This document shows, piece by piece, positions 13,553 to 23,679 of a stretch of 64,000 bases of DNA; within the stretch, counting starts at the first letter, position 1, and each line of letters begins with the position of its first letter. The DNA comes from Pardosa pseudoannulata (taxonomy: Eukaryota; Arthropoda; Arachnida; Araneae; Lycosidae). Made by a program: the position numbers and the translations under genes. The notes below the pieces were generated by a model that was not told where the DNA came from, did not search any database, and saw only the letters and a list, made by a program, of their open reading frames with translations. The stretch spans positions 99,643,965 through 99,707,964 of the forward strand of contig CM063509.1 in the NCBI GenBank assembly GCA_032207245.1, read 5' to 3'.

Positions 13553-15444
13553 GGGGACACATCACCTTCAAACCTTCAAAAAATCGATTTTTTGATTTTT
13601 GCATTTTTAGAATATTTGGAATTTCCTTAATCGTTTTGTACCGAGCTACTTTCCCACGGTGATCTGCACGTGCATGCACAGCTGTGGGAGGATTTTCCTA
13701 GAGGAATTTAGGACTCCAATTGTTCACGTCAAGTTTAGGGACCCCTGCAGAGAAGGTATAGATCACGGAATGGCAGCGTAACGGTCCAGCTCGCACAGAG
13801 CTGTAGCCGTGAGTTATGGGAGCAGGGGCTAAAAAGTAATGTCAGCTTGCACAAAAGGGGCTACTTTAATGAGCCCACCTGCACTCCCGAAGGGCATAGA
13901 GATGTGGGAAAATTTCCCTAAGACAAGGGATTGGAGAGGAAGAAAAAAGGGGCGTTGGAACCGAGGTGAGGAGTTTTGGAAACGAAGTTAAGGAGAGAAG
14001 TCGAAGTCGGGATTCGAAAGAAGTGGGACAAGAATCCACCAGCATCGACTCGTTCCGTGCGCCCGAACACCCGGACCGACTCACCGTATGAGAAAAGCCT
14101 CTATCTGACCCTCTGCGCCAAATGAAGACTGACGTAGGGAGAAAAGCCCCTGCCTGCTCCCCTGTGCCTGTACTAGAGGTAAAGATAAAATAATATTTAC
14201 AGTCACTTAGACCTCTATTCAATTGGATAATTAGTTCATTATAAAGAGAATTGTAGCAATCATGCTGTAAATATAAGACATAAGTAATTGATGATTATGA
14301 TATATGATAACCAAGGATCAACTTGTAAATGAATGTACATAATAAATATCTGAATCTCAGTATAAAGTATTATATTCTTTCTGTATTTCCCCCTTGTAAC
14401 GAACACTGGTGTATAGGTTGTAAGTACATCACAACACGTTTAAACAAACCCCATTGCAATATTCGAATTAGAACCTGTAAAACTATAACATAAAAAAAGA
14501 AACACTGGCAGGATGGGACATTTAAATCACCCAGCTGGTGTTTGTTTATGTTTCTCCCTGCTGTTGTGTCATCACTTTTAGCGTTGAAACTGTGTAAAGA
14601 TTAATATTGTTAGATTATAGTTAGTTTAGAATTGTCTTAACAAATTGGGAATTATACAAAAGTATTTACATACAACAGTGATCAACAGCTGATTCGTTCG
14701 GCTGAAATCGTGGCTGAGATGCTTACGTTAGTGGCTTGCAAAGCAAGAAAAAGATATAAAATTTCTATAAGAGTAAAAATATTAGAAACAGAAGGGACAA
14801 TGTATACATATAGGCAATTTTAAACCATTTTATCAAATGTTTTAATAGAAATATGATGAAAATATCTAAAGTTTTAACTTTAAATGCATTTTACTCACAA
14901 TGATGTTTTTCAAACTTCCACGCACTCTAAAAAAAACTATTTCACGTATGGATCTATAATTTTCAAGGTAAGTACATTATAGTACTACAATGAAACTCCA
15001 ACTACTTTTTTTAAAGTTTTTTATTTTATGTGGTATTTATTGTACTTGAAATTTACTTTTTCAGCGTTATTTTAGGTTTTTTGAAAATTCATTCTCCTGG
15101 TGTAAAATTTCCGATAACTTTTAAATTTTAAATAGGTGGAGAATAATACTTAATGTTTCTTGTTTATAAAAAATCAGAAGTTATTGCTGAAATATAGTTT
15201 GTGTTACTGTAAGACTGCGGGCAGTGTGACAGAAAAATTTTTAAATTTACAAAACAAGCACTTTTATTATATAAAAAAGTTCTTATTTACCAGAAACAAA
15301 GTAAATACAGGAAAATAATTAACTGGATTCAGAGAACAGATGCTGAAATTTCCAAATCATTTCCATAATAAGAAAAAAAGTTATGCAAATCGAAAAATAA
15401 CAAAAATTCCTCATTTTGAAGTTACTTAAAGGTGATGTGTAGTC
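13553..15444. mobile_element. TTAA-flanked DNA element with nested LTR
   Basis: Starts GGGGACACATCACCTT after TTAA (13549-13552). It ends with AAGGTGATGTGT, then AGTC in place of the CCCC kept in the other copies, then TTAA (15445-15448). TTAA duplication and inverted ends indicate piggyBac-type transposition. Without the LTR (800 bp plus one 5-bp duplication) the element is about 1.09 kb. No transposase was recognised inside, so it is probably non-autonomous. It disrupts the retrotransposon. Confidence 0.75.
13637..14436 (+). mobile_element. Solo LTR, copy B (800 bp)
   Basis: Same family as 4324-5180: starts TGTACC, ends ACAACA, and has a perfect 5-bp duplication CGTTT at 13632-13636 and 14437-14441. 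It is shorter than copy A, with deletions around 14050-14150. AATAAA occurs at 14341-14346. It is inserted inside the TTAA element, making it the youngest layer here. Confidence 0.9.
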
Positions 15445-15448
15445 TTAA

Positions 15449-15764
15449 CTGAAAGAAACAAAGAGACTCTTGCTGTTTTCGAAATAAAAGTACTCCGCAC
15501 CATTTTAGGAGGTTTGAAATGTAACGGCACCTGAAGAAGAAGAACAAATTCCGAAATCCATAAGATTTTTAAGGAGCCAGACATAATAAAATTTATTTCT
15601 ATTCAGCGTTTGAAATGGGCAGGACACATGATTAGAATGAATGACGACCGAACCACCAAGAGGATCTTCGAGGCCAAACCATTGGGAGCTCGTAAAAGGG
15701 GAAGACCAAGAATTCGGTGGATTGACTGCCTTAAAATAGACTTAAAGATCCTAAAAATAAGTGG
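15449..15764 (+). pseudogene. Non-LTR retrotransposon C-terminus, piece 2 (duplicate 1)
   Basis: Continues the reading frame broken at 13552. Visible landmarks are the ETLAVFE region, VLRTILGGL, then KWAGHMIRMNDDRTTKRIFE and RGRPRIRWIDC. These are the typical C-terminal tail of RTE/Jockey-like polyproteins. A TGA replaces the Trp codon near 15528. The frame breaks off at 15764, where duplicated TTAA-element sequence begins, so the last ~50 codons are missing. Confidence 0.7.
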
Positions 15765-16078
15765 AGAAATAAATAGGTGGAGAATAATACCTAATGTTTA
15801 TAAAAATTCAAAAGTTATTGCTGAAATATAGTTTGTGTTGCTGTAAGACTGCGAGCAGTGTGACAGAAAAATTTTTAAATTTACAAAACAAGCACTTTTA
15901 TTATATAAAAAAGTTCTTATTTACCAGAAACAAAGTAAATACAGAAAAATAATTAACTGGATTCAGAGAACAGATGCTGAAATTTCCAAGTCATTTCCAT
16001 AATAAGAAAAAAAGTCATGCAAATCGAAAAATAACAAAAAATCCTCATTTTGAAGTTGTTTAAAGGTGATGTATCCCC
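15765..16078. repeat. Duplicated right half of the TTAA element (copy 2)
   Basis: Repeats 15130-15444 with few changes, including 'gactgcgagcagtgtgacag' and the terminus 'aaggtgatgtatcccc' followed by TTAA (16079-16082). It arises from a tandem duplication of about 641 bp that includes the end of the TTAA element and the adjoining retrotransposon tail. Confidence 0.8.
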
Positions 16079-16082
16079 TTAA

Positions 16083-16610
16083 CCCTTTAAAGGTCATCTA
16101 CTTCAATTCTTTGGAATTTAATAAAATTAGTTTTTAAATATTATCTATAAACCTTATAAATGCAACATGTTTAAAATTTTTTTTACAATCTTTAGAGGTG
16201 TTTTCCTTAGAGGACACCATAGAAGGCATTGAGGGGGTGGGGTAACTGACGAACCCATCCCCTCGCACAGCGTGAACACAATAATTTTTAAAATTTTAAT
16301 TATATTTGAAGAAGTGTTCTTAAATAAGTGTTCTTAAAAAAGTATAATAAATAAATAGTTGAACTATTTATAAGTGTTGCTTGAATAGATATTTTTGTTT
16401 GGGGTCATAAGTGAAAAAAAATCGAATTACTAACTTTCCAGGTACACCAAGCATAAATACAAAAAGAAAAATAGATTAAATGCAGAAAAAACATAAATAA
16501 ATTAACTGCAGTACTATCATCTATTGTAAGTTTTATTAGAGAATTCAAAAATTAGAGAAAAAAAATGTTTAACGAGAGGTTTCGCTGTGAAACCACTGTC
16601 CGCTAAAGGG
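16083..16610. mobile_element. TTAA-flanked MITE (528 bp)
   Basis: TTAA at 16079-16082 and 16611-16614. Ends are CCCTTTAAAGG and the complement of CCGCTAAAGGG. It sits exactly at the TTAA that joins the older element to the retrotransposon. No transposase is visible. piggyBac-type by target site and ends. Confidence 0.75.
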
Positions 16611-16614
16611 TTAA

Positions 16615-17014
16615 CTGGAAGAAACAAAGAGACTCTGGCTGTTTTCGAAATAAAAGTACTCCGCAGCATTTTAGGAAGTTTGAAATGTAACGACACCGAA
16701 GGAGAAGAACAAATTCCGAAATCTATGAGATTTTGAAGGAGCCAGACATAATAAAATTCATTTCTATTCAACGTTTGAAATGGGCAGGACACGTGATTAG
16801 GATGAATGACGACCGAACCACCAAGAGGATCTTCGAGGCCAAACCATTGGGAGCTCGTAAAAAGGGAAGACCAAGTATTCGGTGGATGGACTGCCTTGCA
16901 ATAGACTTGAAGATCCTAAAAATCAAAAACTGGAAGAGTCTGTCCAAGAAAAAAGAAGCCTGGAACTCGATTCTGCGGAACGCCATGGCCCACCCTGAGC
17001 TGACGCGCCATTGA
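16615..17014 (+). pseudogene. Non-LTR retrotransposon C-terminus (duplicate 2)
   Basis: Resumes as a TGRNKETLAVFE-type stretch, then after a frameshift near 16705 runs through KWAGHVIRMNDDRTTKRIFE, KKGRPSIRWMDC and KNWKSLSKKKEAWNSILR to the natural end AHPELTRH and a stop at 17012-17014. This is the most complete tail of the three. A 3' untranslated part with 'gcactycaccacaagccag' follows to about 17215. The reverse-transcriptase core is absent. Confidence 0.75.
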
Positions 17015-17215
17015 ATAAAAAGAAGAATTGGGCTATAATATTTCAAAGCAATTAATCGATTTAGTAGCGTATTACCGGAGAACTGAGATGAAGAAACGGT
17101 AACCAGTCTCATACAATCTGCCAACCAAAGCAGGGTATATGACTACAGAAAACAATTGTGGAGTGAAAAAGCACTTCACCACAAGCCAGTCTCGAGATTG
17201 AATATGGCTGTCTTA

Positions 17216-17744
17216 CAGATTTATACATTATTTAAGTTTTCAACGTTATTTTAGGTTTTTTGAAAATTTATTGTCCGAAAATGGATGTAAATATTTTGAT
17301 CCCCATGAAGCTTTTAGGAGGGTCAGGTCTATTTTACACTGCACCCCTATTTACACTGACATTTATGAGGAATGCAACCCTACCACCTTACAGATTTAAA
17401 GACGCTGATAATTTCATGGCTTTTAAATCTTTATTTCGAAGTATTTTTTGCGATAAAATGCATCTCTAATTTTCACTTAAATATTTTGGATGACTTTCCT
17501 AAAAAAATTAAATTTTCAAAGAATATTTTTATTTATACTTTTAGAATCCATTATTCTTATGAGATAATATTCCAGACTTATAGATTTTATGTGTTTAAAA
17601 ATGAACAATTTATATCTATTTATATATCTATATATATTCTGACGATAAATGTTTTCCATATTTTCTAGTCGACAAATTTCTGAAGGTAAAAATCAAACAA
17701 TTTTTCATTGATATTTTGGCGTATTTTGGATAATGTTTTTTTTA
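17216..17744. other. Interval with no gene seen
   Basis: Contains one copy of the 'caacgttattttaggttttt' motif found in the neighbouring 125-bp array, then AT-rich sequence. Open frames at 17260-17469 and 17372-17668 show no recognisable family. Confidence 0.4.
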
Positions 17745-18205
17745 GATGTCTTACATAATTTAAGTTTTCAACGTTATTTTAGGTTTTTTGAAAATTTATT
17801 TTCCTGGTGTAAAATTTCTGATAAATTTTAAATTTTTACAGATTTGTACATTATTTATGGCTGTCTTACAGATTTATACATAATTTAAGTTTTCAACGTT
17901 ATTTTAGGTTTTTTGAAAATTTATTTTCCTGGTGTAAAATTTCTGATAACTTTTAAATTTTTACAGATTTATACATTATTTATGGCTGTCTTACAGATTT
18001 ATACATAATTTAAGTTTTCAACGTTATTTTAGGTTTTTTGAAAATTTATTTTCCTGGTGTAAAATTTCTGATAACTTTTAAATTTTTACAGATTTATACA
18101 TTATTTATGGCTGTCTTATAGATTTATACATAATTTAAGTTTTCAACGTTATTTTAGGTTTTTTGAAAATTTACTTTCCTGGTGTAAAATTTCTGATAAC
18201 TTTTA
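17745..18205. repeat. 125-bp tandem array
   Basis: Four near-identical units with period about 125 bp. 'taagttttcaacgttatttt' recurs at 17761, 17886, 18011 and 18137, each followed by 'cctggtgtaaaatttctgat'. The unit derives from the TTAA element (single copy near 15060). High similarity means recent expansion. Confidence 0.9.
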
Positions 18206-18526
18206 AATTTTAAATAGGTGGAGAATAATACCAAATGTTTCATGTTTATAAAAATTCAAAAGTTATTGCTGAAATATAGTTTGTGTTGCTGTAAGACTGC
18301 GAGCAGTGTGACAGAAAAATTTTTAAATTTACAAAATAAGCACTTTTATTATATAAAAAAGTTCTTATTTACCAGAAACAAAGTAAATACAGGAAAATAA
18401 TTAACTAGATTTAGAGAACGGATGCTGAAATTTCCAAGTCATTTCCATAATATGAAAAAAAGTTATGCAAATCGAAAAATAACAAAAAATCCTCATTTTG
18501 AAGTTGCTTAAAGGTGATGTGTCCCC
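18206..18526. repeat. Duplicated right half of the TTAA element (copy 3)
   Basis: Third copy of the sequence at 15130-15444, ending with an intact terminus 'aaggtgatgtgtcccc' and TTAA at 18527-18530. It preserves the original CCCC that is changed in copy 1. Confidence 0.85.
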
Positions 18527-18530
18527 TTAA

Positions 18531-18930
18531 CTGAAAGAAACGAAGAGACTCTGGCTGTTTTCGAAAGAAAAGTACTCCGCAGCATTTTAGGAGGTTTGAA
18601 ATGTAACGACACCTGGAGAAGAATAACAAATTCCGAAATTTATAAGATTTTTAAGGATCCAGACATAATAAAATTCATTTCTATTCAACGTTAGAAATGG
18701 GCAGGACACATGATTAGAAAGAATGACGACTGGACCACCAAGAGGATCTTCGAGGCCAAAACATTGGGATCTCGTAAATGGGGAAGACCAAGAATTCGGT
18801 GGATTGACTGCCTTGAAATAGACTTGAAGATCCTAAAAATCAAAATCTGGAAGAGTCTGTCCAAGAAAAGAAACGTCTGGAACTCGATTCTGCGGAAGGC
18901 CATGGCCCACCCTGAGCTGGATCGCCATTG
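18531..18930 (+). pseudogene. Non-LTR retrotransposon C-terminus (duplicate 3)
   Basis: Reads LTERNEETLAVFERKVLRSI, GGLKCNDTWRR, an in-frame TAG where the other copies have Leu before KWAGH, then RKNDDWTTKRIFEAKTL, RPRIRWIDCLEIDL and the end AHPELDRH. The 3' tail runs to about 19115. It is immediately downstream of the TTAA-element copy. Broken by the stop. Confidence 0.75.
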
Positions 18931-19304
18931 AATAATAAGAAGAATTGGGCTATAATATTTCAAGGCAATTAATTTAGTAGCTTATTACTGGAGATCTGAG
19001 ATAAAGAAACGGTAAACAGTCTCATACACTCAGCCAACCAAAGCAGGGCATATGACTACAGAAAACAATGGTGGAGTGAAAAAGCACTTCACCACATGCC
19101 AGTCTCGAGACTGAATATGGCTGTCTTACACGTTTATACATTATTTACCTACAAAGAGTTGTCTTAATATCAGTGTTAAAGCGAAAACGGGCTAGTTATT
19201 TACATACTAGCATATAGCAAAATTCTTTACAACATCTATCAGGAATATGCATTTTTCGTTTGTAGAAAATAATTTTTCCAATACATTTCCATGTATGTAT
19301 TAAA

Positions 19305-19480
19305 TACTAGCATATAGCCTCTCATATGAGGGGATCAGTAAAATTTTTAATTTTCTAGAATTATAAAGTACCCTATGTATGAGGGAGGTAAAAAAATAGT
19401 TTGTTTTTTGGCTGAGAATTATCTGGTAACCCTTTAATAATTTGTTTACCTTCATACTCCTAGTTCGTAAATAGTTGTTT
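19305..19480 (-). pseudogene. BEL/Pao-type reverse-transcriptase scrap
   Basis: Shares 'gatcagtaaaatttttaatt' and 'tttgttttttggctgaga' with 59395-59530, where the minus strand reads a BEL/Pao motif. It is shorter and more eroded here. Confidence 0.5.
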
Positions 19481-19489
19481 TAAAATTAA

Positions 19490-22400
19490 TTTGAGCCAAT
19501 AATTTTATTTCTAAGATTCATATTTATTTTGGTTTGAAGCGTTAGTTTTTGCAATAAAATTGTTAATTAAACCGTGAACTACAGATTAGATCCGACTCCA
19601 ATTGGCTACGAATACCCGTATATCATTTTATACGTGAGGACATGTGATTTTTGAATAGCCGTGGCAGAGCACATAGATTAGAGGGATTCTAATTATATTT
19701 AATCTGATATGTGAAATATCATATTCTTGTTTTAGAATAATCCTATAAAAAAGCAGTTCAGAAGAAACATGGCCATTATATGTCAGTTTGTAACTGTACA
19801 TTGAATTTTGCCAGAAGCCAAATGATGTTGTTGTTACTTATACCTCTTGGACAAGCCAAGGACGTGAGATATACGCCAATTGTATTAAGTAACTTGTACT
19901 AAATGTCGATTTTTATGAAACGCACTGCTAGAGTGAATTAACAAATTTTCTGAAGGGTGGGTTCTTGTAATTTAGAAGCAGAAACCAAGCAGAAGACCCC
20001 CCACAGGCCTGGCCATACACCCTTAGAGGTATTGTTTCAGAACTTGGAGGACATTGTGACCACGAACATAAAACTTCAGTTTACAAAGAGATTTAAAAAT
20101 AGTTTTTTTTTAATTAATTGGAGTCAATAATTTTATTTCTAAGAATAATGTTATTTGGGTTTGAAGCGGTAATATTTGCAATAAAATTATTAATTAAACC
20201 GTGAGTTACAGTTTAGATCTGACTCCGATTAACTACGAATACCCAAATATCATGTTATACTTGATAGATAAAGCTGAGGACTGAAGTATTTGAACAACCG
20301 TGACAAAGCAAAAGTATACAGGGATTCTAAATACATTTAATCAGATGTGTGAGACATCATTTTCTTGTTAGAATAATCCAATACAGAATCAGTTCAGTAG
20401 GAACATAACCATAAAACTATGCGTCATTGTGTAACTGCACATTGAATTTTGTCAGAAGCCAAAATATGTTGTTCTTACTTATACCCTTTGGACACGCCAA
20501 GGACGTGAGCTATAAGATAATTGTATTAAGGCAAGGGGTGCTCCATTCGTTTTTTATGAAGAGGACTGCTTGGGTGAAAGAACAAATTTGCTCAAGGGTG
20601 GGCCCTCGTAATTTAGATGCAGGTGCCAAGCAGAAGACCCCCAGACATTGCCTTCCACTTCGAGAGGTGTCGTTTAGGAACTTGGAGGACATTGTGACCA
20701 CGAACATAAAACTTCAGTTTTCCAAAAGATATAAAAATTGTTGTTTTAAAAATAATTTAAAGCAATAAATTTATTTCTAAGAATAATGTTATTTTGGTTT
20801 GAAGCGTTAATATTTCAAATAAAATTGTTTATTAATCCTTGAACTATAGATTGGATCGGACTCCGATTGGCTACAAATACCCTTATATCATTTTATACGT
20901 GATAGATAAAGCTGAGGACTGAAGTGATTTGAATAACCGTGGCAGAGAAACAAAGTTTAGAGGTATTCTAGTTATATTTAATCAGATGTGTGAGACATCA
21001 TATTCTTGTTTTAGAATAATCCAATACAGAAGCAGTTCGGAAGGAACATAACCATAAAACTATATGTCAGTGTGTAACTGCACACTGAATTTTTCATGAA
21101 GCCAAAAGATAATGTTGTTACTTATACCCTTTCGACACGCCAAGGACGTGAGCTATAAGATAATTGTGTTAAGGCAAGGGATGTTCCTTTCGATTTTTAT
21201 GAAGAGCACTCCTAGGATGAAAGAACGAACTTGCTCAAGGGTGGGTCCTCGTAATTTAGTTGCAGGGTACAAGCAGAAAACCTCCAGATATAGTCTGTCA
21301 CTCCCAGAGGTCTCGTTTAGGAAATTGAAGGACATTGTGACCACGAACATAAAACTTAAGTTTTCCAAAATATTTGAGAATAGATGCTTTAAAATTAATT
21401 TAAACCAATAATTTTATTTCTAAGAATAATGTTATTTGTGTTTGAAGCGGTAATATTTGCAATAAAATTGTTAATTAAACCGTGAGTTACAGTTTAGATT
21501 CGACTCCGATTGACTGCGAACACCCATATATCATTTTATACTTGATAGATAAAGCTGAGGACTGAGGTGACCTGAACAGCCGTGACAAAGCACAAAGTAT
21601 AGAGGGATTCTAAATACATTTAATCAGATGTATGAACATCATTTTCTTGTTAGAATAATCCAATACAGAAGCAGTTCGGTAGGAACATAACCATAAAACT
21701 ATATGTCATTGTGTAACTGCACATTGAATTTTGTCAGAAGCCAAAAGATGTTGTTCTTACTTATACCCTTTGGACACTCCAAGGACGTGAGCTATAATTG
21801 TATTAAGACAAAGGGGTGCTCCATTCGATTTTTATGAAGAAGACTAGTAGGGTGAAAGAACAAATTTGCTCAAGGCTGGGTCCTCGTAATTTAGATTCAG
21901 GTACCAAACAGAAGACCCCCAGACATGGCCTTCCACTCCGAGAGGTGTCGTTTAGGATCTTGGAGGACATTGGGACCACGAACATAAAACTTCAGTTTTC
22001 AAAAGATTTAAAAATAGTTGTTTTAAAATTAATTTAAACCAATACTTTTATCTCTAAGAAAAATGTTTAGTTCGCTTTCAAGCGTTAATATTTGCAATAA
22101 CATTGTTAATTAAACCGTGAACAACAACTAAGATCCGACACCGATTGGCTACGAGTATCCATATATCATTTTATACATAATAGGTAAAACTGAGGGCAGG
22201 AGATTTGAATAGCCGTGGCAGAACACAAAGTTTGAAGGGATTCTAATTATAACTAATCAGATATGTAAGCCATCATATACTTGTTTCAGAATAATTCTAT
22301 ACAAAAGCAATTCGGGAGGAACGTAACCATAAAACTATATGTCAAAGTGTAACTGCACATTGAATTTTGACAGAAGCCAAATGATGTTGTTGTTACAAGC

Positions 22401-22640
22401 CTTGGATAAGACAAGGAAGTGAGCTATAAGCTAATTGTATTAAAGCAAGAGGTGCTCCTTCCGATTTTTACGAAGAAGGTGAAAGAACGATTTTGCTCAA
22501 GGGTGAGTCCTCATAATTTAGAAGTAGAGACCAAGCAGAAGATCCACAGGGTTGGCTATCTACCCTTAGAGGTATTGTTTGAGATCTTGGAGGATATTGT
22601 GACCACGAAGATATGTTACGTGCCCCAGACAACCTTATAG
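19490..22640 (+). repeat. Five-unit tandem array, period about 640 bp
   Basis: The anchor 'taatttagaagcag' and its variants recur at about 19970, 20611, 21254, 21890 and 22517. Units contain an open plus-strand stretch of about 60-110 codons. Shared residues are VSYKIIVLRQG, a basic region, CSRVGPRNL, then EVSF(R)xLEDIVTTNIKL. A sixth, distant relative lies at 59012-59371. I do not recognise the family. The frame is kept between diverged units, so the ancestor may have been coding, but no unit is a full gene. Confidence 0.8.
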
Positions 22641-23679
22641 AACACTGCGGATCTTACGCCAGTTCGAACCCCGAATCTGCAACTTTTCAGTTACGAGATT
22701 GTTGCTTTTGCGGACTGAGGAACCGCGACTCCCAGAAGATATTCTATATACTAAACATGAGACTCTGATAAATAAAACACACGCACTTCGTAACAAATCC
22801 ACTTTTAAACTCAGTTAGTTTAAATTTTGATTGTGAGCCTAATATAAAGAATCTATGGAATAAGAAGTCCCATTCCATAGATTCTTCTCCGCGAATTAGT
22901 CCTCTTCACTGATCCAGAAGGAACTCTTAGTACGAGGTGATTTATTCTATAAAGTATCGTGGGGACAACTAGCCTACGGTCACGAAACACTGCTCACAGT
23001 TAAGACAAAACTGCCTGAAAGAAGATGTCTCTGTTCTCATACGCAAGTCATGTCCGAGAACTCAACCCGCTTCACTTCACCCGTTTTTCGTCAACAACCG
23101 ACATAACTTCACGCCACCCTTTGGTTACCGCGTCGGTAATTTTATTCTTTATTCCCCCTAACGAAATTCAGAGAAAATGTGAAACAATCTTGCCTTGGAG
23201 GATTAGGCAGTGTCTGATCGAACTCGAAATATCTGCGACCTTTTTTCCAGGGCAAAAATAAGCGTTGTTATCTTTTTAGGAATGCGTTATTAAACAGTTT
23301 CACTTTTTCGCCTTTCTTCTTTTTTATTTTTAAACTCTCGCTAATGAGATGTCTCGGATGGGATTTTGCGATCAACTTGCACTCTCGCGGAATTTAATCG
23401 GGGCTTAGGTGGAATTTGTGAGCTATTGTTGGCAACGAGAAAAGAGAGCGGCAGAAAAATTGTTTTGATTTCCTTCACCTTTTCGGTGCGCGAATCGTGC
23501 AGAGATGGTTTGATTATTTTAGATAAGATAACAAGAGAAAGTTTTTAGGAGAAAGAAATGCTATGCATTAGTTCAGATTTTTACGCTTTGTTTGGAGCGC
23601 AAATTGTGTTTCTCCAGCTCGCTAACGAAAGCTTTATTTTTATGGTTTTAACTAAGAACTGAAATCCTTTGTTTATTGT
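22641..23679. other. GC-richer single-copy island, no gene assigned
   Basis: Unlike its neighbours this stretch is not repeated in the window and has more CG dinucleotides. It includes a hairpin at 22847-22886 and open frames at 23025-23261 and 23366-23548 that I cannot assign. It could hold host regulatory or exon sequence, or an old transposon. Confidence 0.35.
22847..22886. repeat. Perfect 15-bp hairpin
   Basis: Arms AAGAATCTATGGAAT and ATTCCATAGATTCTT are separated by a 10-nt loop. No T-run or other terminator context is evident. Confidence 0.85.

Noticed and set aside
13866..14222. 118-codon minus-strand frame
   Set aside because: Lies within solo LTR copy B, and the matching region of copy A is open only in fragments. 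Treated as chance within an LTR.
16768..17124. 118-codon minus-strand frame
   Set aside because: It is antisense to the recognisable retrotransposon C-terminus, which explains its openness.
20510..20707. Minus-strand frames in the 640-bp units
   Set aside because: They overlap the plus-strand frames. I could not show which strand is real, but the plus-strand reading is longer in the 59-kb copy. Not listed separately.
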